Positions 25,215 through 33,180 of a stretch of DNA of 45,809 nucleotides are shown here, in pieces. Each line of letters starts with the position of its first letter. Position 1 is the stretch's first letter. The DNA is from Coriobacteriia bacterium. GTDB lineage: Bacteria > Actinomycetota > Coriobacteriia > Anaerosomatales > Kmv31. The notes beneath the pieces were generated by a model that was not told where the DNA came from, made no database searches, and saw only the letters and a program-made list of their open reading frames with translations. Position numbers and translations under genes: made by a program. The stretch spans positions 1 to 45,809 of the forward strand of contig JACUUM010000011.1 of NCBI GenBank assembly GCA_014859305.1, given 5' to 3'.

Positions 25215-25786
25215 GCCACGGTCACCTCCTCGTAGGCACGGGTGACCGACGCGATGTTCGCGTCGATCACCTCCCGTGAGAACTTCTTGCCGAAGGCCTT
25301 CGCGAGGTGGTCGTTGACCTGGGCCAGGTCGAACAGCCCCGTGACCTTCGCAAGCGCACCCACCATCGGGGTGTTGGGTATGTCGCGCTTGAGCGTAGCG
25401 AGCGAGATGCCGGAGGCGTCCACTGAGGCGACCCTCGCGGTGTCCGGCACGCCGAGCTCGTCGCGCACCGCGTCCGGGGCCTTGCACGTGTTCACGATCA
25501 CGACGCCGTCGTCCGGCATCCCCTCGGTGACGTCGACGATGTTGAGCAACGTCTCGTCGAGCACGATCACCACGTCGGGATGCTCGATGTTGCAGTGGAT
25601 GTCGATCGGTTCTCCGCTGATCCGGGTGAACGCCTTGATGGGGGCGCCCATGCGCTCCGGCCCGTACTCCGGCATCGCCTGCATGAACAGGTCCTGCTCG
25701 AGCGCGGTCTCCGCCACGAGCTTCGCGGCCGTGACCGCGCCCTGGCCGGCGCGCGCATGCCAACGGATCTCCGTCAGCTGCTGCAT
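25211..25786 (-). CDS. porG: Pyruvate:ferredoxin oxidoreductase, gamma subunit
   Basis: A 191-aa subunit. The family signature IRWHARAGQGAVTAAK is at the start, followed by MPEYGPERMGAPIKAF. It is the first gene of porGDAB, on the minus strand. The 254-nt region upstream, after recR, contains an inverted repeat and a GC hairpin that could regulate the operon. The complex oxidises pyruvate and CoA to acetyl-CoA, CO2 and reduced ferredoxin, consistent with anaerobic metabolism. Confidence 0.94.
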   Translation of the reverse strand: MQQLTEIRWHARAGQGAVTAAKLVAETALEQDLFMQAMPEYGPERMGAPIKAFTRISGEPIDIHCNIEHPDVVIVLDETLLNIVDVTEGMPDDGVVIVNTCKAPDAVRDELGVPDTARVASVDASGISLATLKRDIPNTPMVGALAKVTGLFDLAQVNDHLAKAFGKKFSREVIDANIASVTRAYEEVTVA

Positions 25787-25889
25787 GTCTCTCCCCTTCC
25801 TCGACTCGGCCCGAGTGGCCGGTGCGTGCGGGCGACGTCAGGGCACCTCCGGCGGAGGGCACCGCCCGCCCGGGACGGGGAACGCTCCC

Positions 25890-25910
25890 GGGACGCCCTG
25901 CGGGTGTCCC
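25890..25910 (-). promoter_or_regulatory. GC hairpin in por leader
   Basis: GGGACACCC and GGGCGTCCC pair with one mismatch around a 3-nt loop on the minus strand, about 100 nt upstream of porG. There is no T-run. It may be a leader structure or attenuator. Confidence 0.33.
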
Positions 25911-25928
25911 CCCAGGATACGGAAGCAG

Positions 25929-25980
25929 CCGCTCACCGATCTCACTCGGCCGCCGACGGTAGCCGCCATTCGGTGAGCGG
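25929..25980. repeat. 10-bp inverted repeat with 32-nt spacer upstream of porG
   Basis: CCGCTCACCG (25929-25938) and CGGTGAGCGG (25971-25980) are perfect reverse complements separated by 32 nt, in the recR-porG gap. It could be a paired operator or a large RNA hairpin. It does not resemble the TPP riboswitch consensus or a Rex site. Confidence 0.5.
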
Positions 25981-26040
25981 TGGCTCGTGGCCGTGAAGGC
26001 TACCATACCCCCGCACGTCAGGGCCAGGGAGGGCTCCTCC

Positions 26041-26640
26041 CTACATCTCCCGGCGCGCCTCGATCGCACGGCCGAGGGTTAGTTCGTCGGCGTACTCGAG
26101 GTCCCCGCCCACGGGCAGCCCGGAGGCGATCCGCGTCACGCGGACCCCGAGGGGTTTGACCAGGCGGGCCACGTACAGCGCCGTCGTCTCGCCCTCGACG
26201 TTGGGGTTGGTCGCGACCACGACCTCCTCGACGGTCCCCCCGCCCAGTCGCTCCACGAGCTCCCGCACCCGGAGCTGCTCGGGGCCGATGCCCTCGATGG
26301 GCGAGATCGCGCCCTGCAGAACGTGGTACAGACCCCGGAACTCCCCGGTGCGCTCGACGGCCACGACGTCGCGCGGCTCCTCGACCACGCACACGACGGA
26401 GCGGTCGCGCTCCGGGTCGGCGCAGATCTCGCACAACTCGTCCTCTGCGAGGTTGAAGCAGCGGGCGCAGAAGCGGACGGTGCGCTTCACCTCCGCGATC
26501 GCCTCCGAGAGCCGCCTGGCGGCCTCCTCGTCGGCCTTGAGGATGTGGAAGGCGAGGCGCTGCGCCGACTTGGGGCCGACGCCGGGGAGCCGCTCCAGCT
26601 CCTCGAGCAGGCGGGCGACCGCGGGAGAGTAGAGCCTCAT
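26041..26640 (-). CDS. recR: Recombination protein RecR
   Basis: A 199-aa DNA-binding protein of the RecFOR pathway. A helix-hairpin-helix ([15 protein letters not shown]) is followed by the four-Cys zinc finger (CARC ... CEIC, about 58-73). The Toprim domain shows [15 protein letters not shown] and [18 protein letters not shown]. It completes the conserved dnaX-ybaB-recR cluster. The ribosome binding site is weak (AGGG about 12 nt away), suggesting coupling with ybaB. Confidence 0.96.
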   Translation of the reverse strand: MRLYSPAVARLLEELERLPGVGPKSAQRLAFHILKADEEAARRLSEAIAEVKRTVRFCARCFNLAEDELCEICADPERDRSVVCVVEEPRDVVAVERTGEFRGLYHVLQGAISPIEGIGPEQLRVRELVERLGGGTVEEVVVATNPNVEGETTALYVARLVKPLGVRVTRIASGLPVGGDLEYADELTLGRAIEARREM

Positions 26641-26653
26641 CGCCGACGATGCC

Positions 26654-26974
26654 CTACATCATCCCGGGCAGCGCGCCGCCCAGCCCGCCGGTGACGGCGG
26701 ACATCTTCTGCGACGCCAGCTCCTGGGCCATCCGCAGCGCTTCGTTGAAGGCGGCGGCGGCGAGGTCCTGCAGCATCGCGATGTCGTCGGGATCGACCGC
26801 CGAAGGGTCGATCGTGACCGAGACGACCCGCATGTCGCCGCTCATCACGACCTTGACCGCGCCGCCGCCCACCGACGCCTCGACGCGCTCCTCCTTCAGT
26901 TCATCCTGCACGCGGGCCATGTCGGCCTGCATCTTCTGCGCCTGCTTCATCAGGTTGCCCATGTTCGGCTTCAC
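26654..26974 (-). CDS. ybaB: YbaB/EbfC nucleoid-associated protein
   Basis: A 106-aa DNA-binding protein with [16 protein letters not shown] at the N-terminus and the conserved [20 protein letters not shown] segment. GTG 26974 is used because AAGGAGA lies 7 nt upstream; ATG four codons later is the alternative. It sits between dnaX and recR, the standard order across bacteria. Confidence 0.95.
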   Translation of the reverse strand: MKPNMGNLMKQAQKMQADMARVQDELKEERVEASVGGGAVKVVMSGDMRVVSVTIDPSAVDPDDIAMLQDLAAAAFNEALRMAQELASQKMSAVTGGLGGALPGMM

Positions 26975-27018
26975 CAGCCGTCTCCTTCCGTCGTCGGCCG
27001 CCGGCCCAGGCGTGCCGT

Positions 27019-28794
27019 CTACGCCTCCTCGCTCCCCTCCAGGGGGTGCTCGCCGACGACCTCGGCCCCCAGGTCGTCGATGACCTGTCTCTCCAGGTCG
27101 CCGCCGCGCGCCCCCTCGGGCCCCGCCTGCGGCACGTCCGGTCCCTCGTCCCGCCCCGCCGCCGCGCCCTCGTCCCGCCCAGCCGTCGCGCTCGTGGCCG
27201 TCCGCGCTGCGGGCGCCGGCTCGGCCGGCCGTACGGGACCTCGGCCGAGCTGGTACCGGAAGGGCGGCGCCGTCCCCAGCACGGACGCGAGAGCGGCCTT
27301 CAGCAGCTTGTGCGTGTCGGGCTCGCCGGCCATGCGCATGTTGAAGTCGTTGTCGGCGGGGAACTCGACCACCAGCGTCTCGCCGTCGGCGTCCAGGTCG
27401 GCCTCCGTGTTCGCGAACAGCGTCGCACGCGAACGCCTGGCGCGCCGCATCTCGCCGAGGACCGACGGCCACGCGCGCTTGACCGCCGCCCGGTCCGGCG
27501 GCCCGGCGGCGTCCGGCCGTCCGCCCGCTGCCTCCGGCGCCGCGGACCCCGTGTCCCGGGCCGGCACCGGCTCCGCCGGCGCGTCGGCACCCCGCTCGGC
27601 GGTAGGACCGGCCGGCGACCGGCACGGCCCGGCTGCGGGCGCGGCCTGCCCGCCCGCCTCCAGCACCGCCACCCGCTCCGCGAGCGACTCGAGCGTCAGG
27701 TCGCCCTCCGGGCGCGCCATGCGCGTGAGGGCGACCTCGAGCGCGAGGCGGGCGTCCGAGGTGGATCTAAGCTCGGCCGCGAGCTGGCCGAGCAGGTCGA
27801 GGCAGCGGGCCAGCCGGTCGGGACCGAACGCGCGGGCCCGCGTCATCAGTCCCGCCATCTCCTCGGCGGTCACGTCGACCACGCCCGATGGATCGCCCAC
27901 GACCGCCGCCACGTACAGGTCGCGGAAGTGCCCGCTGAGCTCGCGGGCATACTCGACCAGGTCCGTCCCGCCCTCGGCGAGCCTGGCGACCAGCCCGAAC
28001 GCGCCGGCGACGTCGCGCTCCGCAATCAGGGCGGACATCTCGAAGAGCAACGCGACGTCGACCTCTCCGAGCAGGCTCTCGACGTCGGCGAGCGTGACGT
28101 GTCCCCCGGTGAACGAAGCCAGCTGCTCGAGCGACCCCAGCGCGTCCCGCATGCTGCCGGCGGCGTGCCGGGCCATCAGGGGCAGCGCTCCCTCCTCGGC
28201 GTCGATGCCCTCACGCTCGGCGACGTAGGCGAGCCGGCCCGCGATGTCGTCGACCCCGATGCGGTGGAAGTCGAAGCGCTGGCAGCGCGAGTGGATCGTC
28301 TCGGGCACCTTGTTCGGATGCGTGGTGCACAGCACGAACACGGTCTTGGAGGGGGGTTCCTCGATCGTCTTCAGCAGCGCGTTGAACGAGTGCATGGAGA
28401 GCATGTGCACCTCGTCGATGATGTAGACCTTCCACGCCCCGCGCGTCGGCGCGTACGCGACGCGTCCGATGATCTCCTCGCGCACGTTCTCGACCTGGGT
28501 GCGGCTCGCCGCGTCCAGCTCGTGGACGTCGGGATGCCGGCCCTCTGCGACGTCCCGGCAGTTCCGGCACGTGTCGTCGGGCTCGGGGGTGGGACCGCGC
28601 TCGCAGAGCAGCGCCTTGGCCAGGATCCGCGCCGTAGTGGTCTTGCCCGTGCCGCGCGGGCCCGTGAAGAGGTACGCGTGGGCCACCGTGCCCTCGCGCA
28701 CGGCGTTGCGCAGCGTGCGGGTGACGTGAGCCTGCCCGACGACGTCCTCGAAGGTCTGCGGGCGGTACTTCCTGTAGAGCGAGACGTGAGTCAT
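27019..28794 (-). CDS. dnaX: DNA polymerase III subunit gamma/tau
   Basis: A 591-aa clamp-loader ATPase. The AAA+ core (1-365) has YRKYRPQTFEDVVGQ, Walker A FTGPRGTGKTTTARI, a zinc-module cysteine set (ALLCERG, DDTCRNC), Walker B YIIDEVHMLS and sensor residues. A Pro/Ala/Gly-rich linker (about 375-455) leads to the conserved tau-like domain (WPSVLGEMRRA, LVVEFPADNDFN). The acidic C-terminus is low-complexity, with an imperfect RDEG repeat. No E. coli-style slippery AAAAAAG is visible, so separate gamma by frameshifting is unlikely. The SRP RNA gene lies just upstream on the same strand. Confidence 0.95.
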   Translation of the reverse strand: MTHVSLYRKYRPQTFEDVVGQAHVTRTLRNAVREGTVAHAYLFTGPRGTGKTTTARILAKALLCERGPTPEPDDTCRNCRDVAEGRHPDVHELDAASRTQVENVREEIIGRVAYAPTRGAWKVYIIDEVHMLSMHSFNALLKTIEEPPSKTVFVLCTTHPNKVPETIHSRCQRFDFHRIGVDDIAGRLAYVAEREGIDAEEGALPLMARHAAGSMRDALGSLEQLASFTGGHVTLADVESLLGEVDVALLFEMSALIAERDVAGAFGLVARLAEGGTDLVEYARELSGHFRDLYVAAVVGDPSGVVDVTAEEMAGLMTRARAFGPDRLARCLDLLGQLAAELRSTSDARLALEVALTRMARPEGDLTLESLAERVAVLEAGGQAAPAAGPCRSPAGPTAERGADAPAEPVPARDTGSAAPEAAGGRPDAAGPPDRAAVKRAWPSVLGEMRRARRSRATLFANTEADLDADGETLVVEFPADNDFNMRMAGEPDTHKLLKAALASVLGTAPPFRYQLGRGPVRPAEPAPAARTATSATAGRDEGAAAGRDEGPDVPQAGPEGARGGDLERQVIDDLGAEVVGEHPLEGSEEA

Positions 28795-28803
28795 GACCTC
28801 TCG

Positions 28804-28809
28804 ATGATA
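28804..28809 (-). promoter_or_regulatory. Possible -10 (TATCAT) for dnaX
   Basis: TATCAT (5 of 6) lies 9 nt before the dnaX ATG within an 11-nt word (GCGGTATCATC) also present at the promoter near 8082. If used, the message would be almost leaderless. No convincing -35 is seen. Confidence 0.3.
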
Positions 28810-28845
28810 CCGCGTGGGAACGACACCGCCGCCGCGCCGCGAGCA

Positions 28846-28865
28846 CGCCGGGTGCCCTCCCGGCG
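28846..28865 (-). terminator. Hairpin just downstream of SRP RNA
   Basis: CGCCGGG and CCCGGCG form a 7-bp stem with a 6-nt loop, 10 nt past the predicted 3' end of the SRP RNA and before dnaX. There is no T-run. Confidence 0.4.
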
Positions 28866-28875
28866 CCGCGCGCTC

Positions 28876-28984
28876 GGCGCCCGCGGTCGGACCCGGGCAC
28901 CCGGCAGAGGCCGCTTATGGCTGCTTCCTTCCGGACCTGACCAGGTTCGCGACGTGCCGCCGCCCGAGCCCGACCGCGGGCGCC
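28876..28984 (-). ncRNA. ffs: Signal recognition particle RNA, bacterial small type (4.5S)
   Basis: On the minus strand the near-invariant SRP core is present: CCTGGTCAGGTCCGGAAGGA continuing into AGCAGCC, with the GGAA tetraloop. The 5' end (GGCGCCCGCGGTCGG) pairs perfectly with the 3' end (28876-28890), giving a closed hairpin of about 109 nt. Location directly upstream of dnaX on the same strand is a common bacterial arrangement. It lacks an Alu domain, so it is the small form. Exact ends may differ by a few bases. Confidence 0.95.
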
Positions 28985-28997
28985 GTACGGAGAGCGG

Positions 28998-29003
28998 ATT
29001 ATA
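28998..29003 (-). promoter_or_regulatory. -10 element of the SRP RNA promoter
   Basis: A perfect TATAAT on the minus strand lies 13 nt upstream of the SRP RNA 5' end. The -35 region (TGTACC at 17-bp spacing) is only a partial match. Confidence 0.6.
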
Positions 29004-29143
29004 CGCCGCGGGCGGCGTCAGGTACACCCGGGCTCCGAGTGCTCCTCAAGGTGAGCCGACACGCCCGGGCCCGCCGCGCGTCCGAAGGTGGAGCGGGGCG
29101 TCGGGCAAGTGCGCTTCCGCGGCGCGCCCGAGGGGGAAGATAC

Positions 29144-29752
29144 TTGAGCGTGGGGATCCCCGTCACAACCCGGCGCCGGCACGCCGCGCTGGCCGCGGCG
29201 GCGGCCTTGACGGCCGCGGCCCTCGCCGTCGCGGGGTGCGGGGAGCGCGGCGAGCGCTCCCCGGCGAAGGGGCCGGGAGGAGGCGCGCCGATGCAGGTGA
29301 CTTCCGAGGCGCTCGAGGACGGAGCGCGCATGCCGGGGCGGTTCGCGACCGAGCGAGGGGGCGGACGGAACGTCTCGCCGCCGCTCGCCTGGAGCGACGC
29401 GCCCGAGGGCACGCGCTCCTTCGTGGTGACGGTGATAGACCGGCATCCCGCCGCCAATGACTGGATCCACTGGGCCGTCGTCGACGTGCCTCCGGACGTG
29501 ACGTCGCTGCCCGAGGGCTCCTCCGGCTCCGTGCCCGGGGGCCGCGAGCTCGTCAACACGTTCGGGACGCGCGGGTGGGGCGGCCCGCAGCCCCCTCCGG
29601 GGCGGGGGCCTCACCGCTACGAGGTCTCGGTCCGGGCGCTGTCCGTGCCCGAGCTCGACGTGCCGGAGCGCCCGAGCGCGGAGGACCTGGAGGGCGAGAT
29701 GGAGGGCGTGGTGCTGGCCTCGGGCGCCCTGACCGTGGCGTACGAGCGGTAA
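29144..29752 (+). CDS. PEBP-family (YbhB/YbcL) lipoprotein
   Basis: A 202-aa predicted lipoprotein. The signal peptide ends in VAGC (lipid-modified Cys32) and is followed by a Gly/Pro linker. A phosphatidylethanolamine-binding-protein domain of the YbhB type follows, with GGGRNVSPPLAWSDAPEGT, WIHWAVVDVPP and the HRYEVSVRAL strand. The function of bacterial members is unclear. The frame stays open upstream across the SRP RNA region, so the start was set at TTG 29144, which has AGGGGGAAG about 6 nt away; GTG 29150 is the alternative. It begins a plus-strand run with the DUF72 and baeRF genes. Confidence 0.82.
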   Translation: MSVGIPVTTRRRHAALAAAAALTAAALAVAGCGERGERSPAKGPGGGAPMQVTSEALEDGARMPGRFATERGGGRNVSPPLAWSDAPEGTRSFVVTVIDRHPAANDWIHWAVVDVPPDVTSLPEGSSGSVPGGRELVNTFGTRGWGGPQPPPGRGPHRYEVSVRALSVPELDVPERPSAEDLEGEMEGVVLASGALTVAYER

Positions 29753-29759
29753 GGGCGTC

Positions 29760-30500
29760 ATGGGTGAGCTGCTCATCGGCACGAGCGGGTTCGTCTACCC
29801 GCACTGGAAGGGGGTCTTCTACCCCGAGGGATTGAGCGAGGCGCGGTGGCTCCCGTACTACGCGGAGCGCTTCCGGACGGTGGAGCTCAACGTGACCTAC
29901 TACAACCTGCCCGAGCGGGAGACGTTCGGGAAGTGGCGGCGAAGCGTGCCCGAGGGGTTCGCCTTCGTGGTGAAAGGGAGCAGGTACATAACCCACATGA
30001 AGCGCCTGAAGGACGCGCGGGCCCCCGTCCGCGAGCTGATGTCGCGTGCCTCGGCTCTCGGAGAGACGCTCTCGTGCGTGCTATGGCAGTTGCCGGCCCG
30101 GTCCCGGGCGAACCTGGAGCGGCTCCAGAGCTTCTGCGACGTGCTCTCGGCCGAGGCGGACGGCGTCCGCCACGCTTTCGAGTTCCGGCACGAGAGCTGG
30201 TTCAACGACGAGGTCCTTCAGACGTTGCGCCGCCACGGGCACGCCTTGGTCGTGGCCCACTCGACACGCTGGCCGGGCAGCCGGGAGGTCACCGCGGGAT
30301 TCACGTACCTGCGCTTCCACGGCGGGGCGATCGAAGCGGATTCCGCCTACGCGGAGGAGGAGCTGCGCGAATGGGCCGCCGTGGCGCGGGACCGCCTCGG
30401 CGAGGGGCTCGACGTCTACGCGTTCTTCAACAACGACGCGCACGGCTACGCCGTCCGCGACGCGAAGCGGTTCAGGGTCCTGGCCGGCACACGAGACTGA
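29760..30500 (+). CDS. DUF72 family protein (YecE-like)
   Basis: A 246-aa protein with a TIM-barrel-like fold expected for the DUF72 family. Recognisable stretches are IGTSGFVYPHWKGVFYP, VELNVTYYNLPERETF, FAFVVKGSRYITHMKRL, FEFRHESWFNDEV and a final FFNNDAHGYAVRDA. The biochemical role of DUF72 proteins is not firmly established. It starts 7 nt after the PEBP lipoprotein gene. Confidence 0.9.
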   Translation: MGELLIGTSGFVYPHWKGVFYPEGLSEARWLPYYAERFRTVELNVTYYNLPERETFGKWRRSVPEGFAFVVKGSRYITHMKRLKDARAPVRELMSRASALGETLSCVLWQLPARSRANLERLQSFCDVLSAEADGVRHAFEFRHESWFNDEVLQTLRRHGHALVVAHSTRWPGSREVTAGFTYLRFHGGAIEADSAYAEEELREWAAVARDRLGEGLDVYAFFNNDAHGYAVRDAKRFRVLAGTRD

Positions 30501-30509
30501 GGAGGCGGT

Positions 30510-31664
30510 ATGGACACGCTGGACATCGACGGGTTGAAGCGTCTCTCCGCTAGCGAGGGCGGTCACCACGTCTCCATCTACCTCACCACCCACAACGCGG
30601 CGCCCGAGAACCAGCAGGACCCCATCCGCTTCAAGAACCTCCTGCGCCGAGCCGAGAAGCGGCTCACCGACGCCGGCGAGCGCCCGGCGGACGTGCGCGC
30701 GTTCATGGAGCCGGCTTGGCGCCTCGTGGACGACGGGCTCTTCTGGCGCCCCCGGCCGGGCGGGTTGGCCGTCTTCCTCTCGGCGGACGGGCTCCTCACC
30801 TACCGCTTCGCCGTCACGTTCGCCGAGGAGGGCGTCGTCAACTCGCGGTTCTACGTCAAGCCGCTGATGGGCGCGGTGGACTCCGGCGAGCGCTTCTACG
30901 TGCTGGCTCTGAGCCAGGACCACGTCAAGCTGTACCGGGGCACGCGGAGCGGCATCGAGGAGGTCCCGCTGCCCGACAGCGTGCCGCCCAGCCGGGAGGC
31001 GGCGCTGCGCAACGACGAGAACTTCGACGACACGCGGCAATGGCACACGATGACGGGGCCGGCCGGGCCGCGCACGGGACGCCGGGGGGCACAGTTCTTC
31101 GGCAGCGGTGTGGACGCCAAGGGCGACACGCGCGAGATGATCCACTTCCTCCACAAGGTGGCCGGCGGCGTCTACGACGTCCTCAAGCACGACACCGCCC
31201 CGATGGTGCTGGCGACGGTGGATTATGTCGTCCCGATGTACCGTGAGGCGAATCCCTACCGCGGCCTGCTCGACGACGCCATCAGCGGCAACCCCGAACT
31301 GCTCGGCCCGAGCGAGCTGCACGAGCGGGCCTGGCAGCTCGTCCAGCCGCTGTTCGAGAGCGCCCGGCGGCAGGCGCTGGAGCGCTTCAACGAGTACGAG
31401 GGGACCGGCCACGCCTCGTCCGATGCGGCCGACGTCGTGCGAGCGTCGGCGTACGGCCGCGTGGACTCCCTGTTCGTACGCCAGGACGGCCATGTCTGGG
31501 GGTCGTTCGACCCCCAGACCGGTGAGGTGCGCCTCGCCGAGGAGGACGCTCCCGGGACCGAGGACCTCACGGACTTCGCCGTCATGCAGACCGTGCTCAA
31601 CGGCGGTTCCGTCTTCCCGCTCGGCGTGCGGGACGCGCCCCTGGCGGCCGTCTTCCGCTACTAG
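30510..31664 (+). CDS. baeRF-family (archaeo-eukaryotic release factor-like) protein
   Basis: A 384-aa protein resembling bacterial homologues of archaeo-eukaryotic release factor 1 (family 3/7 of the baeRF group). Typical features are the N-terminal VSIYLTTHNAAPENQQDP and RFKNLLRRAEKRL, a central ERFYVLALSQDHVKLYRG, and a C-terminal domain ending in a histidine-poor FPLGVRDAPLAAVFRY. These proteins are thought to act on stalled ribosomes or modify host factors, but this is not established. ATG 30510 has GAGGAGG upstream. It is 9 nt after the DUF72 gene. Confidence 0.78.
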   Translation: MDTLDIDGLKRLSASEGGHHVSIYLTTHNAAPENQQDPIRFKNLLRRAEKRLTDAGERPADVRAFMEPAWRLVDDGLFWRPRPGGLAVFLSADGLLTYRFAVTFAEEGVVNSRFYVKPLMGAVDSGERFYVLALSQDHVKLYRGTRSGIEEVPLPDSVPPSREAALRNDENFDDTRQWHTMTGPAGPRTGRRGAQFFGSGVDAKGDTREMIHFLHKVAGGVYDVLKHDTAPMVLATVDYVVPMYREANPYRGLLDDAISGNPELLGPSELHERAWQLVQPLFESARRQALERFNEYEGTGHASSDAADVVRASAYGRVDSLFVRQDGHVWGSFDPQTGEVRLAEEDAPGTEDLTDFAVMQTVLNGGSVFPLGVRDAPLAAVFRY

Positions 31665-31675
31665 CGGGGCGCGCT

Positions 31676-31699
31676 GCCCGAGAGCTGTCGTCCTCGGGC
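31676..31699 (+). terminator. Weak hairpin after baeRF gene
   Basis: GCCCGAG and CTCGGGC form a 7-bp stem with a 10-nt loop, 11 nt past the stop codon. There is no T-run. Confidence 0.33.
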
Positions 31700-31762
31700 T
31701 GCGGAACGCATACTATCGCTTCGTTCATGCATCGAGCACGGCCCCCCGACGGGTGGCAGGTA

Positions 31763-31791
31763 GTGCCATGCTCCCTTCCCGATGATAGAAT
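31763..31791 (+). promoter_or_regulatory. Promoter of livJ
   Basis: The -35 GTGCCA (31763-31768; 4 of 6) and -10 TAGAAT (31786-31791) are 17 bp apart, and TGA before the -10 makes an extended -10 (TGATAGAAT). The expected leader is about 45 nt to ATG 31844. Confidence 0.65.
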
Positions 31792-31843
31792 CCCGGGCAA
31801 CCATCCGGCACGCACGAATCGGAACGGGAAGGCGGGAAGCACT

Positions 31844-33028
31844 ATGAAGAAGCACGCACGGCTGCTCGCTTTGCTGCTCGCGGTCGTCCTCACCTTGAGC
31901 ATGGGCTTGGTGGGCGGTTGCCAGCGCAGCGCCGAGGGCGAAGGCGGCGGCGAGGCCAGGACCGAGACCATCAAGATCGGTGTCCATACCTCCTTGACGG
32001 GGGGTCTGGCGGACTACGGGTTCGCCGCGCAGGAGGGGCTGAAGCTCGCGCGCGACAAGTACACCGGCTTCAAGGTCGGCGACACGACGTACGAGATCGA
32101 GCTCGTCATCAAGGATGACAAGGGCGAGCCGGCAGAGTCCTCCGTCGTGGCCCAGGCGATGGTCGACGAGAAGGTCGTCGGCGTCATCGGTGCTCTCACC
32201 TCCGGTAACACGAATGCGGCGCTCCCGATCTACCAGGAGGCCGGCATCCCCATGATCTCCGGTTCGGCGACGCTCGCCACGCTGACCGACGGCTCGTTCC
32301 CGAACTTCTTCCGCACCTGCATCGGTGACAGCATCCAGGGCAAGGTCCTCGGCGATTGGGCGGCCGAGCAGGGCTTCAAGAAGGTCGTGATCGTCGATGA
32401 CAAGGGCGACTACGCGGTGGGCCTCGGCGACAACGTCGAGGATGCCCTGAAGGCCAAGAGTGTCGAGGTGGTCCGGGAGCACACCCAGGAGGGCGACACC
32501 GACTTCTCCGCGCAGGTCTCCAACATCAAGGCCGCCGCGCCTGACGCCGTGATCTTCACCGGCTACCACCGCGAGGCCGGCCTGCTCCGCAAGCAGCTCG
32601 TCGACGCCGGCGTCGAGACCGCGTACATGGGCGGCGACGGCGTGAAGTCCGACGAGATCGTGGGCGAGGCCGGAGGCGCAGCCAACGTCGAGGGCATGCT
32701 CGCGACGATCGGCGGCATCGCGCAGGAGGACATGGCGGACTGGGAGCAGTTCAAGGCCGACTACACCGAGGCCACGGGCAAGGAGCCCGGCCCCTACGCC
32801 GAGACGAACTACGACGCGCTGGGTGCGCTGGTGGCCGCGATCACCAAGGCCGGATCGACGGACGGCGACGCCGTCATCGAAGCCCTGCGCGAGATCGAGC
32901 ACACCGGGATCACGGGGACCTTCGGGTTCGACGAGAACGGCGAGTTCGTCGCGAAGGGTGCTTCCGCCCGGCTGGTCACCATCACCAAGTGGAAGCTCGC
33001 CGACGGCAAGTGGGTGGCCGCCGAGTAG
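31844..33028 (+). CDS. livJ: Branched-chain amino acid ABC transporter, substrate-binding lipoprotein
   Basis: A 394-aa periplasmic-binding protein of the Leu/Ile/Val type. The signal peptide ends in LVGGC (lipid-modified Cys26). The mature protein starts with IKIGVHTSLTGGLADYG and contains VVGVIGALTSGNTNAALP, GIPMISGSATLATLT and a C-terminal TGTFGFDENGEF. The start at ATG 31844 is chosen over an upstream open frame because it gives a proper signal peptide. It is followed by a strong hairpin and then livHMGF, so it can be made in excess over the membrane complex. Amides or other amino acids are alternative ligands. Confidence 0.94.
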   Translation: MKKHARLLALLLAVVLTLSMGLVGGCQRSAEGEGGGEARTETIKIGVHTSLTGGLADYGFAAQEGLKLARDKYTGFKVGDTTYEIELVIKDDKGEPAESSVVAQAMVDEKVVGVIGALTSGNTNAALPIYQEAGIPMISGSATLATLTDGSFPNFFRTCIGDSIQGKVLGDWAAEQGFKKVVIVDDKGDYAVGLGDNVEDALKAKSVEVVREHTQEGDTDFSAQVSNIKAAAPDAVIFTGYHREAGLLRKQLVDAGVETAYMGGDGVKSDEIVGEAGGAANVEGMLATIGGIAQEDMADWEQFKADYTEATGKEPGPYAETNYDALGALVAAITKAGSTDGDAVIEALREIEHTGITGTFGFDENGEFVAKGASARLVTITKWKLADGKWVAAE

Positions 33029-33046
33029 GCGGGTCGTATACATCGC

Positions 33047-33085
33047 CAGGAAGGCGCAGGGCCTGACCGGTCCTGCGCCTTCCTG
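33047..33085 (+). terminator. Strong hairpin between livJ and livH
   Basis: A perfect 14-bp stem (CAGGAAGGCGCAGG/CCTGCGCCTTCCTG) with an 11-nt loop lies 18 nt after the livJ stop. Only a short TT follows. It probably partially terminates transcription and protects livJ mRNA, raising binding protein over permease. Confidence 0.75.
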
Positions 33086-33102
33086 TTGCCCTCGGGCGGT
33101 CC

Positions 33103-33131
33103 TTGCTTGACGGGAACGTGGCTGGTAGTTT
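33103..33131 (+). promoter_or_regulatory. Possible internal promoter for livHMGF
   Basis: TTGCTT (33103-33108) and TAGTTT (33126-33131) are 17 bp apart, with TGG making an extended -10. It lies after the livJ hairpin and about 50 nt before livH. Confidence 0.42.
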
Positions 33132-33180
33132 GAGCGGGTCATCCCGGGACGGGACGACTTCCCCCGAGAGGACGAGGCTC

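Noticed and set aside
25787-26040. A TPP or c-di-GMP riboswitch before porG
   Set aside because: Neither the TPP core nor the c-di-GMP-I/II conserved sequences can be found; only simple inverted repeats.
27100-27260. A repeat element in the region encoding the dnaX C-terminus
   Set aside because: The short repeated words come from low-complexity Arg/Asp/Glu/Gly coding sequence in the tau tail, not from a mobile or regulatory repeat.
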